A stretch of DNA of 64,000 bases from NCBI GenBank assembly GCA_013362805.1, contig JABFVL010000036.1:54171-118170 (forward strand), written 5' to 3'. Of the stretch, positions 1 to 9,900 are shown piece after piece (the stretch's first letter is position 1; every line of letters begins with the position of its first letter). The position numbers and the translations under genes were made by a program. Under the pieces are notes generated by a model that saw only the letters and a list, made by a program, of their open reading frames with translations, did not search any database and had not been told where the DNA came from. Origin of the DNA: Mycobacteriales bacterium. GTDB lineage: Bacteria > Actinomycetota > Actinomycetes > Mycobacteriales > QHCE01.

Positions 1-3000
1 ACCCGCACCACATTGGATATGTGGAACTTCACGGCGCGGGCACGCCAGTGGGCGACCCCATCGAAGCCAATGCTCTTGGAACACTCCTTCACGACGCACC
101 AGCCTCACTCGCCGTTGGCTCAGCCAAGACCAATATCGGACATTTGGAGGCTGCGGCCGGAATTGCTGGTTTCATTAAAACGGCCCTAGCTCTGCATCAC
201 CGTGAACTGCCAGCCAGTCTCAACTTTCAAAGCGCGCCCACGAATATTCCACTCGAAAAGCTAAATCTTCGGGTCAATGCGCGGCACGTCACCTGGCGGG
301 CCGAGCCAGGCAGTCGCATCGCCGGCGTGAGTTCGTTCGGCATGGGCGGCACGAACTGCCACGTGGTCATGCGCGAAGCCACACACTCAACCCAAGGCAC
401 CGAGCCAGCTGAGCCTGGCTTAGTGCCCTGGATGCTCTCGTCCGCGACTGAACCAGCCCTTCGCTCCAGCGCTGCTCGACTGCGCGAGTTCATCGCCGCG
501 CATCAACACCTGACGCCACGCGATATCGGCTTCTCACTTGCCACCACCCGCACACATCTGCGGCACCGCGCGGTAATCATTGGTGAAAGTCATCAGGATT
601 TCGTTGACGGTCTTGATGCGCTGGCTGAAGGCGCGCCAGCATCCAATGTCATCGTGGGCAGGTGCGATGACCAAGAACAGCAGCCTGTTTTCATTTTTCC
701 CGGACAAGGTTCGCAATGGGCTGGGATGGCGCTCTCGCTGCTGGAAACGTCACCCGTTTTCGCGGAACGTCTGACGCAATGCGCGAACGCACTTGACGCA
801 CACACTGGCTGGTCACTACTTGACGTGCTGCGCGGTGAACCAAGTGCTCCGCCGCTGGAGCGAGTGGACGTAGTCCAGCCCGCACTATTCGCGATGATGG
901 TTTCCCTTGCCGCGCTGTGGCAATCATTGGGTTTGAGCCCCGCGGCCGTGGTTGGACATTCGCAAGGCGAGATCGCCGCCGCGTGCGTGGCAGGCGCGTT
1001 GTCGCTCGAGGACGCGGCGGCGATCGTGGCATTGCGAAGCCGCGCACTGAACTCGCTGGCCGGACAAGGGGCAATGGCCAGCGTCTCCTTGCCAGCGAAA
1101 AAGGTGCGCACGCATGACGGACTTGGGATCGCGGCGGTCAACGGACCCGATACCACCGTCGTATCGGGCACACCAGAAGCTGTAACCGCGTTCGTCGAGA
1201 AAATGACAGAGCAAGGCATTCGAGCTCGGCGCATCGCGGTCGACTATGCGTCACATTCCCAAGCGGTGGAAACCATTCGAGTAGAGCTACTCGCCCACCT
1301 AGCACATATTGAGGCTTCGCATGGCTCCGTACCGTTTTATTCGACGGTGTCTGGACGCCACATTGACGGTGACACGCTCACACCCGAATATTGGTACCAG
1401 AACCTACGCAGCACCGTTCAGTTCGCGCCCGTCATTCACGAATTACGTGAACAAGGCCATCGCGTTTTCCTAGAGATAAGCCCGCATCCGGTGCTAGCGA
1501 TGGACATCGCCGCACATGACACACAGGTTGCCGCCATTAGCTCCCTACGGCGCGACAGCGGAGACGTTGCCACAGTTTTGACCTCACTGGCGCAAGCGCA
1601 CGTGAATGGTGCGCGAATCGACTGGGCTCAATTTTTCGGGCGAGCTCGCCGTATGAAACTGCCCACCTACCCCTTTGATCGGCAGCGATATTGGATTGGC
1701 GACAGCGCGCCCGAACTAGCAAGCACGCCCACAAAAGACATACAAGAGCTTCTGCGCACAACCATTGCTGCCGTATTGGGCTATCAACCGCATGAGGTCG
1801 ATCTTCGCCGAAGTTTCAAAGAACTTGGCTTCGATTCGGTCAGCGCGCTTGAACTAAGAAATCGCCTCAACGCCGCCACTGGCCTGACGCTGTCAAGCAC
1901 CCTACTTTTCGATTTCCCCACCCCTGAAGCGCTTTTCGCACATGTCGGACGCGCTTCACCCGAGCACGCTTCTACGGCCGCCGTCGGTTCTGATGAGCCG
2001 ATCGCCATAGTGGCCATGGGATGCCGGTTCCCGGGTGCGGTATCAACACCTGAACAACTGTGGGAACTCGTCAACAGCGGCGCTGATGCGATCTCTGAAT
2101 TCCCAACTGACCGAGGCTGGGACACCTCAGGCGCCAACTACCCGAAACTTGGTGGCTTCCTCACCGAAGCGGCCCGATTCGATGCCGAATTCTTCGGGAT
2201 CAGCCCCAAAGAAGCGCTCGCCATGGATCCGCAACAGCGTTTACTTCTCCACACGACATGGGAGGTCTTCGAACGGGCGGGCATCGCACCATCGTCTATG
2301 CGCGGCACCGAAACGGGAGTATTCGTCGGCGCGATGCCACAAGAATATGGCCCGAGAATGAACGCCGCTCCCGCACAGCTCGCGGGACACGTCTTAACCG
2401 GCAATACCGGCAGCGTCGCGTCGGGCCGACTCGCCTACACCTTTGGTTTGTCCGGCCCTGCGATCACTGTGGACACTGCTTGCTCCTCGTCACTAGTCGC
2501 GTTGCACTTGGCCGTGCGAGCGCTGCGGTCCGGGGAATGCTCTCTCGCATTGGCTGGCGGGGCCACCATCATGGCGAACCCAGGCATCTTCGCCGAGTTC
2601 GCGCAAGCAGAGGGCTTGTCCTCTGATGGGCGCTGCAAATCTTTCGCGGCGGCAGCGGACGGCACCAGTTGGTCCGAAGGCGTAGGCATGCTGCTACTCG
2701 AACGACTCAGTGATGCTCAAGCCAACGGCCACCCCGTGCTCGCGCTGGTGCGAGGCAGCGCGGTGAATCAAGACGGCGCATCACATGGTTTGACCGCGCC
2801 CAACGGCCCAGCGCAAGAACGGGTGATTCGGCGGGCGCTCACCGACGCGGGCCTCGGCTTCGACGATGTCGACGTGGTGGAAGCCCACGGAACGGGCACC
2901 GCGTTAGGCGATCCGATCGAAGCACACGCGCTCCTCAACACCTATGGGCGTGATCGGGAAACACCGCTGTGGTTGGGCTCGCTGAAATCCAACATTGGCC

Positions 3001-6000
3001 ACGCCCAAGCCGCCGCCGGGGTGGGCGGCGTGATCAAAATGGTGCAGGCCATCCGGCAGGGGACACTACCCGCCACACTGCACGTCGACGAGCCCTCGCC
3101 GCATATCGCCTGGGATTCCGGGAACCTGGCTCTGCTCACCACATCCCAGCCCTGGCCTGACCTGGCCCGAGCCCGCCGGGCTGCGGTGTCCTCTTTTGGG
3201 ATCAGCGGGACGAACGCGCATGTGGTCCTCGAGCAGGCCCCCGCGTCCGAGACGACGAAGGTTGAAACTCCCACGGCCTACCCGTGGATTGTGTCGGCGA
3301 AGAGCGAAGCTGGTCTACGGGCCCAAGCGACAAAGCTCCGCACTCATCTGAACGGAAGCACCGGCTGGTCCATCGCTGACGTCGCCTCCACATTGGCCCA
3401 TGGTCGCGACGTTTTTGATTATCGTGCACATATCTTCAGCCAGAGCGCCGATGATTATGTTTCCGCGCTCGACGCGCTCGCTGAGACAAGCACCCACTCC
3501 GCGCTACGCACCGGCGTTGATCTTGGCCGGAAAACCGCCTTCTTGTTCACCGGCCAGGGCGCTCAGTACCCGGACATGGCACAAGAGATGTGTGACGCTT
3601 TCCCAGTTTTCGCGAAGCATTTCAACGACATATGCGATGAACTAAATAAGCACTTCGGCGGCGATGTTCGAACAGCGCTGAAAACGGAGCAAGTACATCA
3701 AACCGCGTTCACCCAAGCCGGTCTTTTCGCATTCGAGGTCGCGAGCTACCGGCTACTGGAATCGTGGGGAATACGGCCAGATTTCTTGCTGGGCCATTCA
3801 TTGGGCGAAATCGCGGCAGCGCACGTCGCGGGCGTGTTCTCACTTGCCGACGCTTGCGCTCTGGTCGCTGCCCGAGGCCAACTTATGCAGAGCCTGCCAA
3901 CCGGCGGCGCCATGCTGGCAGTCCGCGGGGCCGAGGCTGAGCTCGCACCACTGTTGTCAGGAACAGGCATCAGCATCGCCGCAATCAACGGACCAAACTC
4001 TGTGGTGCTGTCAGGGGCGCACGATCCGCTACGGGAACTCAGCAGCGCCCTCACTGCCCGCGGGCACAAGACAACTCCGTTGAAAGTCAGTCATGCGTTT
4101 CATTCGGTGCTCATGGAACCCATGCTTGGGGATTTTCGGCGCGTAGTTGAAACGCTACAGTTCAATGCCCCGCACATTCCCATCGTGTCGACAGTGACCG
4201 ATGAACCGCAAGCACCCGATTTCACTTCACCGGGGTATTGGGTTGATCAGGTGCGCCAACCTGTGCGCTTCGCCGCCGGAATACGCACGCTGCTGAAAGC
4301 GGACGTTGGAACGTTCATCGAAATTGGGCCAGATGCGGTGCTCAGCGCAGCCGGGGCGGAGCAAGCAGCGGCCAAGCAATTTATTGCGCTACACCGAAAA
4401 GCGCAAGACGCGATCAGCACTGTGCGGACAGCCGTAGCGGCGGCGCATGTGCGCGGTGTCGGAGTGGACTGGGCTGCCCTGATTCCCCCGACCGCCAGCG
4501 TAAGTGACGTGCCTACGTATCCATTCGAAGGAACTCACTACTGGTTCACCCCAACGGACCAACCAGAGATAGGCCGTCACTGGTTGAAGAACCCAGTGCA
4601 CATCGCTGGATCACACGATGTGGTTTTCAGCGGGCGCCTCACGCCCGAAGAGTTCGCGGATCATCGCATCCAGGGCGCCGTTGTGCTGCCCGGTACCGCT
4701 CTGGTGAACTTCGCGCTTTCGGTGGGCGGCCAGGTGGGCTATCCCGTGATTGACGAGCTGAGCCTACTAACGCCAGTCGTGCTCGACTCACCGATCGATC
4801 TGCAAATAGTGGTCAAAAGCGCTGACGCCGAGCATCGGACGTTGACCGTATATTCGCGAGCATCGAGCACACAGGACTGGACCGAGCACGCCCACGCGAG
4901 ATTGAGCAACACAGCTCTCGAACCTGGCTTTGAGCTTTCCTCATGGCCACCAGCCGGCGCGCTTCCACAAGACATAGCCAGCCTGTACGCCAACCTCGCC
5001 GAACGAGGCTATGGGTATGGCCCAAGCTTCCAGCGGGTAAAAGCGGTATGGCAACAGGAAAACGAGCTGTTTGTAGAACTCACCTCAACTGAGGCAAGCG
5101 AATCAACACTCGACCCAACCGCGCTTGACAGCGCATTGCACGCCACCTTGCTGCACTTTTTCCCCGAGGGGACGCCGGTTCCGTTTATGTGGAATTCGGT
5201 GACATTGCACGATGCGACGAGCGAAGCCACTCGCATCCACATTGTCCACAAGGGTGAGTCGATTGCGCTCTCACTGACTTCCTCAACAGGAACACCTATC
5301 GCACAGATTGGCAGGCTATTGATGCGCTCCTTGCGCAACACGCCAGCCGACCCACTGCTCGAGGTGCAATGGCAGACCCTCACGAACGCTCTGCCGTCGG
5401 ATGTGGCAACACCCGATTGGGCTGTGCTGGGCAACAACGATCTCGGCCTTGGTGTGCGAACTTTGGCCGATCTCAAAGATGGGCCCCCGCCCGAGGTGTG
5501 GTTCGCGCCGATACCAGCTGGCGAGTCGCCAGCCGACATCACCGAGGCGGTGCACAGCTCGCTGTCGCTCCTGCGCGAATGGTTCAGCGAACCCACATTC
5601 TCGAACACCACACTAGTCTTCGTCACCCACGACGGGCTCACCGACTTGGTGCAGGCACCTGTGCGCGCCGCTATTCGCTCAGCCCGCGCCGAAGACACCA
5701 GAAGAATTGTGCTCGCCGACTGGACACGGCCACCGACTCGGTCGCTGATCAGCGCGGCCTTGGCTAGTGGTGAACCCGAATTCGCGATCCGTGGGGACCG
5801 CATTGAGGTTCCGAGACTGGCCAAGCTACCAATCTCGCCTGATGCTCCGACGATTGACTGGGGCACCGTGTTGGTAACTGGCGGCACGGGCGCATTGGGC
5901 GCATTGATCTCCGAGCATTTGGTCCGCGAGCATGGCGTGCGAGACCTGATACTCGTAAGCCGTTCGGGTGCCGCCGCTCAGAGCGCGTCAGCTTTGCGCG

Positions 6001-6980
6001 AAAAGCTCAGCGCGTTGGGTGCCACCGTGCAGATCGTGGCCGCCGACATCGCCGAGCGAGACGAGGTGGCGGCCCTATTTGACCGGCACATGGTGAACAG
6101 TGTGGTGCACGCCGCCGGAGTGCTCGCCGATGGGCTCATCGCCTCTCTTAACGTCGAAAAAATAGAGAAAGCGCTACGGCCCAAAGTCCACGGTGCCTGG
6201 CATATTCACGAACTGGGCACAAACTTGAATGCCTTCGTGCTGTTTTCCTCAGCGATCAGCATTCTGGACGTGGCTGGCCAGGCGAACTACGCGGCTGGGA
6301 ACGCGTTCTTGGATGCACTCGCCGCACGGCGTCGCTCCGATAACCTGCCGGCGCAGTCCATGTTGTGGGGCCTTTGGGATCAAGGCATGGCCGACACACT
6401 TGACGAGTCGGGAGTGCGCCGACTCCGCCAAGCCGGTCTGGCTCCGCTAGACGCATCCGCTGGGTTGGCATTGTTCGATGCCGCTCTGCGCGCCAACCGA
6501 GCGACGGTCGCACCACTACGGCTGGACATGGACACCTTGCGCGATGTTGGCGTTCCACGTCTCGTGCAAAACCTGGTGAGATCACCATCGGCGCCGCTAA
6601 CGTCAACGCCTGATCTGCGGGCACGCTTGGAAAAGCTGCCGGAAAACGAGCGCGAACGATCCGTGCTCATGCTCCTGCGTGAACTAACCGCGAAGGCACT
6701 TGGGCACGCCAGCGCGGCTAGCGTGCCCACGAACCGGACCTTCACCCAGCTGGGTCTGGATTCTCTGGGCGCGATCGAACTGCGCAACAGCCTCAACGCG
6801 CAAAGCGGGCTTAGCTTGCCATCGAGCCTAGCTTTTGACTATCCGACACTGCCCAAGCTGGCAACTTTCTTGTTGCACCAATTGCTACCCGGTTCCATCA
6901 AATCTGACGACAACGCCATTCACACAATGAGCGTGGATGACCTCGTGCGCCTTGCAATGACCCGCGGCAAAACGAGCTAA
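1..6980 (+). CDS. PKS1: modular type I polyketide synthase, 5' truncated (KS fragment-AT-ACP; KS-AT-DH-KR-ACP)
   Basis: The reading frame is open through the left edge (frame of base 3), so the start and the KS active site are missing. Residues are numbered from the GTG at 21. First module: KS C-terminus (1-118) with HGAGT (4-8) in place of HGTGT, and KTNIGH; AT (about 222-510) with GHSQG (Ser314) and YASH (409-412), which predicts methylmalonyl-CoA; ACP with Ser606. Second module: KS (659-1075, Cys821, His956, His994); AT with Ser1260 and HAFH (1358-1361), predicting malonyl-CoA; DH with His1548 and Asp1703; KR with GGTGALG (1954-1960), Ser2076 or Ser2077, Tyr2090 and Lys2055, and LAD at the LDD site, so probably B-type; ACP with Ser2248. 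The last 30 residues resemble a C-terminal docking domain of the kind that partners PikAIV-like N-termini. The KS end has the unusual GMGGTNCHV sequence, so this module could be a loading module, but that cannot be decided here. PKS2 follows 16 bp downstream. Confidence 0.96.
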   Translation, partial: PHHIGYVELHGAGTPVGDPIEANALGTLLHDAPASLAVGSAKTNIGHLEAAAGIAGFIKTALALHHRELPASLNFQSAPTNIPLEKLNLRVNARHVTWRAEPGSRIAGVSSFGMGGTNCHVVMREATHSTQGTEPAEPGLVPWMLSSATEPALRSSAARLREFIAAHQHLTPRDIGFSLATTRTHLRHRAVIIGESHQDFVDGLDALAEGAPASNVIVGRCDDQEQQPVFIFPGQGSQWAGMALSLLETSPVFAERLTQCANALDAHTGWSLLDVLRGEPSAPPLERVDVVQPALFAMMVSLAALWQSLGLSPAAVVGHSQGEIAAACVAGALSLEDAAAIVALRSRALNSLAGQGAMASVSLPAKKVRTHDGLGIAAVNGPDTTVVSGTPEAVTAFVEKMTEQGIRARRIAVDYASHSQAVETIRVELLAHLAHIEASHGSVPFYSTVSGRHIDGDTLTPEYWYQNLRSTVQFAPVIHELREQGHRVFLEISPHPVLAMDIAAHDTQVAAISSLRRDSGDVATVLTSLAQAHVNGARIDWAQFFGRARRMKLPTYPFDRQRYWIGDSAPELASTPTKDIQELLRTTIAAVLGYQPHEVDLRRSFKELGFDSVSALELRNRLNAATGLTLSSTLLFDFPTPEALFAHVGRASPEHASTAAVGSDEPIAIVAMGCRFPGAVSTPEQLWELVNSGADAISEFPTDRGWDTSGANYPKLGGFLTEAARFDAEFFGISPKEALAMDPQQRLLLHTTWEVFERAGIAPSSMRGTETGVFVGAMPQEYGPRMNAAPAQLAGHVLTGNTGSVASGRLAYTFGLSGPAITVDTACSSSLVALHLAVRALRSGECSLALAGGATIMANPGIFAEFAQAEGLSSDGRCKSFAAAADGTSWSEGVGMLLLERLSDAQANGHPVLALVRGSAVNQDGASHGLTAPNGPAQERVIRRALTDAGLGFDDVDVVEAHGTGTALGDPIEAHALLNTYGRDRETPLWLGSLKSNIGHAQAAAGVGGVIKMVQAIRQGTLPATLHVDEPSPHIAWDSGNLALLTTSQPWPDLARARRAAVSSFGISGTNAHVVLEQAPASETTKVETPTAYPWIVSAKSEAGLRAQATKLRTHLNGSTGWSIADVASTLAHGRDVFDYRAHIFSQSADDYVSALDALAETSTHSALRTGVDLGRKTAFLFTGQGAQYPDMAQEMCDAFPVFAKHFNDICDELNKHFGGDVRTALKTEQVHQTAFTQAGLFAFEVASYRLLESWGIRPDFLLGHSLGEIAAAHVAGVFSLADACALVAARGQLMQSLPTGGAMLAVRGAEAELAPLLSGTGISIAAINGPNSVVLSGAHDPLRELSSALTARGHKTTPLKVSHAFHSVLMEPMLGDFRRVVETLQFNAPHIPIVSTVTDEPQAPDFTSPGYWVDQVRQPVRFAAGIRTLLKADVGTFIEIGPDAVLSAAGAEQAAAKQFIALHRKAQDAISTVRTAVAAAHVRGVGVDWAALIPPTASVSDVPTYPFEGTHYWFTPTDQPEIGRHWLKNPVHIAGSHDVVFSGRLTPEEFADHRIQGAVVLPGTALVNFALSVGGQVGYPVIDELSLLTPVVLDSPIDLQIVVKSADAEHRTLTVYSRASSTQDWTEHAHARLSNTALEPGFELSSWPPAGALPQDIASLYANLAERGYGYGPSFQRVKAVWQQENELFVELTSTEASESTLDPTALDSALHATLLHFFPEGTPVPFMWNSVTLHDATSEATRIHIVHKGESIALSLTSSTGTPIAQIGRLLMRSLRNTPADPLLEVQWQTLTNALPSDVATPDWAVLGNNDLGLGVRTLADLKDGPPPEVWFAPIPAGESPADITEAVHSSLSLLREWFSEPTFSNTTLVFVTHDGLTDLVQAPVRAAIRSARAEDTRRIVLADWTRPPTRSLISAALASGEPEFAIRGDRIEVPRLAKLPISPDAPTIDWGTVLVTGGTGALGALISEHLVREHGVRDLILVSRSGAAAQSASALREKLSALGATVQIVAADIAERDEVAALFDRHMVNSVVHAAGVLADGLIASLNVEKIEKALRPKVHGAWHIHELGTNLNAFVLFSSAISILDVAGQANYAAGNAFLDALAARRRSDNLPAQSMLWGLWDQGMADTLDESGVRRLRQAGLAPLDASAGLALFDAALRANRATVAPLRLDMDTLRDVGVPRLVQNLVRSPSAPLTSTPDLRARLEKLPENERERSVLMLLRELTAKALGHASAASVPTNRTFTQLGLDSLGAIELRNSLNAQSGLSLPSSLAFDYPTLPKLATFLLHQLLPGSIKSDDNAIHTMSVDDLVRLAMTRGKTS

Positions 6981-6996
6981 CCCTAGGGGGCGAAAC

Positions 6997-9900
6997 ATGG
7001 TTGATACCTCGGTGGACACCATCGTGGCGGCACTGCGGGAGTCTTTGCTCGAAAATGAGCGACTCCGGCAACAGCTCACCGCTCCCGGAGCGGCCGAACC
7101 CATCGCTATCGTGTCGATGAGCTGCCGTTATCCCGGTGGAGTCACCACGCCCGAAGAGCTATGGGAACTGGTCAGTCAGGAAAAGGACGCGATTTCTTCG
7201 TTTCCGCGCGACCGCGGTTGGGCTGTCGATTCCTTATATGACCCCGTTGTGGGCACGCCAGGAAAAAGCTACACACGACAGGGCGGGTTCCTTTATGACG
7301 CCGCCGAATTCGATCCGGAGTTTTTCGGGATCAGCCCCCGAGAAGCGCTCGCCATGGATCCGCAGCAGCGACTGCTGTTGGAAACAACCTGGGAAGCGTT
7401 CGAGCGCGCGGGCATAGACCCAACGGCGTTACGCGGCACACCCACTGGCGTGTTCGCCGGAGTGATGTATCACGACTACGGCAGCTGGTTGACCGAGCTT
7501 CCCGAGGGCGTAGAGGGCTACTTGGGCAACGGAAATCGGGGCAGCGTCGCATCGGGCAGGTTGGCGTATGTGTTGGGCTTGGAGGGACCAGCAGTAAGCG
7601 TTGACACCGCCTGTTCGTCCTCATTGGTCGCGATCCATTTAGCCGTTCAAGCACTTACCAATGGCGAATGCTCATTGGCGTTGGCTGGCGGAGTCACGGT
7701 CATGTCCACTCCGCAAACTTTCATTGAATTCAGTGCGCAGCGCGGCCTATCCGCCGATGGGCGCTGCAAATCATTCGCGGCTGGAGCTGACGGCACCGGT
7801 TGGGGTGAAGGCGCGGGAATGCTGTTGCTCGAACGACTTTCGGACGCGCAGCGCAACGGACATCCGGTGCTAGCCATCGTGCGTGGCACAGCGGTGAACC
7901 AAGACGGCGCCTCCAACGGCTTCACCGCTCCGAACGGGCCCTCGCAGCAGCGAGTCATCGAGCAGGCACTGGCGAACGCGGGGCTTAGCCCCGCTGAGGT
8001 AGATGCGGTGGAGGCCCACGGAACGGGCACCACGTTGGGAGATCCGGTCGAGGCTGGTGCGTTGTTGGCAACATACGGCCAACACCACAGCGACGAGCGC
8101 CCATTGTGGCTGGGGTCAGTCAAGTCGAACATCGGGCACACTCAAGCTGCCGCCGGTGCCGCTGGGGTGATCAAAATGGTGCAAGCGATGCAGCATGGGG
8201 TTTTGCCGTCTACTTTGCACGTTGACGCACCATCACCCCACATTGACTGGAATTCTGGACATGTCAAGCTGCTCTCCGAGCCTCGCGACTGGCCACAACC
8301 AGCCCGGCCCCGTCGTGCGGGCATTTCTTCCTTTGGCATCAGCGGCACAAATGCCCATGTGATCCTCGAACAAGCACCGACGTCACCTTCCCAGGCCACA
8401 TCGCCTGAGCGGGTCGCGCCTACGTCTTCTGCGCCCATCCCCTGGGTGCTTTCGGCACATAGCGCATCTGCTTTAACTGAGGCGGCGACGCGACTTCACG
8501 CGTACATCGCCGAGCAAGATCCTCGTGACGTTGGCTATTCCTTGACCAACACTCGAGCATCTTTTGAGCATCGTGCGGTTGTCGTGGGCCACGATCGCGA
8601 AGAGCTACTTTCTGGGGTGCGCGCCCTGTCACAATCGCAGCCCCACCCACAGCTGATCACTGGAACCGTCCGGGCTAATGAAGCCGTTTTTGTCTTTCCC
8701 GGTCAGGGTTCGCAGTGGGCGGGGATGGCTACAGAATTGCTAGATACTTCCCCAGTTTTCGCCGCTGGGATGGCTGAATGCGCTGACGCACTGGCTTCTC
8801 ACGTTGACTGGGACTTGTTCACCGTTCTGCGTGAAGAACCCGCCATGCTGAACCGGGTTGACGTGGTTCAGCCCAGCTTGTGGGCGATCATGGTGTCGCT
8901 GGCGCGGCTGTGGCGCGCGCATGGCGTCGAACCGGCCGCGGTCATTGGGCATTCGCAGGGTGAAATCGCTGCCGCGTGTGTGGCGGGAGCGTTGTCTATC
9001 GAGGATGCCGCCGCGGTAGTCGCTTTGCGGGGAAAGCTTATCGCGCGCGAACTCGCCGGCCAAGGCGGCATGCTCTCGATAGGGTTGTCGGCGCAAAGCG
9101 CGGCCACCCGAATCGCTGGGATCGTCGATGTGGCGATCGCCGCATTGAACGGGCCCAACTCAGTAGTGGTGTCGGGGCCACGCTCCGCTTTGGAATCGCT
9201 GCACGCTCAGCTCAAGGCCGAAGAGGTGCCGACAAAGCTATTGCCGGTGGACTATGCCTCACATTCGGCACCAGTGGAAAAAATTCGCACGCAACTGCTC
9301 GACGCGCTTGGCGGGATAGCTCCCGAAAAAGGGTCAGTACCGATGTATTCCACTATGGCCGGTGCATTCATTGAATCATCAGAGCTCGACGGGCAATATT
9401 GGTTTGATAATCTGCGGCGCCCCGTGCAATTCGCACCTTCAATCGAAGCGCTGATCAACGATGGCCACCGGGTGTTCATCGAGATGAGCCCCCACCCGGT
9501 GCTATCGATGGGCATCGAAGAAACCGCGGATTCGCTACAGCTCGACGACGTGGCCACCGTCGGCTCGCTGCGGCGCAACGAGGGCGGCCTTGCCCGATTC
9601 TTCGCCTCTGTCGCACAGGCGTTCTGCTTCGGGATCGACGTTTCCTGGCCTGAAATTTTTGCGGAGGCACACACCGTTGAGCTTCCGACATATCCCTTCC
9701 AACGCGAACGCTATTGGCTCGCGCACTCACGCACCAGCGGCGACGCGGCGGCCGCAGGGCTGCGCAGCGCCACTCATCCGCTGCTCGGCGCCCACATAGA
9801 CCTTCCCGAGACGGGCGGACTGATTCTCACTGGCCGACTTCCCAGTGATGCCGCGCCATGGCTAGCCGATCACAAGGTAGGCGAACGTGTGCTGTTGCCC

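Noticed and set aside
5009..5887. 292-aa open frame on the minus strand inside PKS1
   Set aside because: It is antisense to well-conserved PKS1 DH and KR sequence, is Ser/Thr/Val-rich without any motif, and is a by-product of codon bias.
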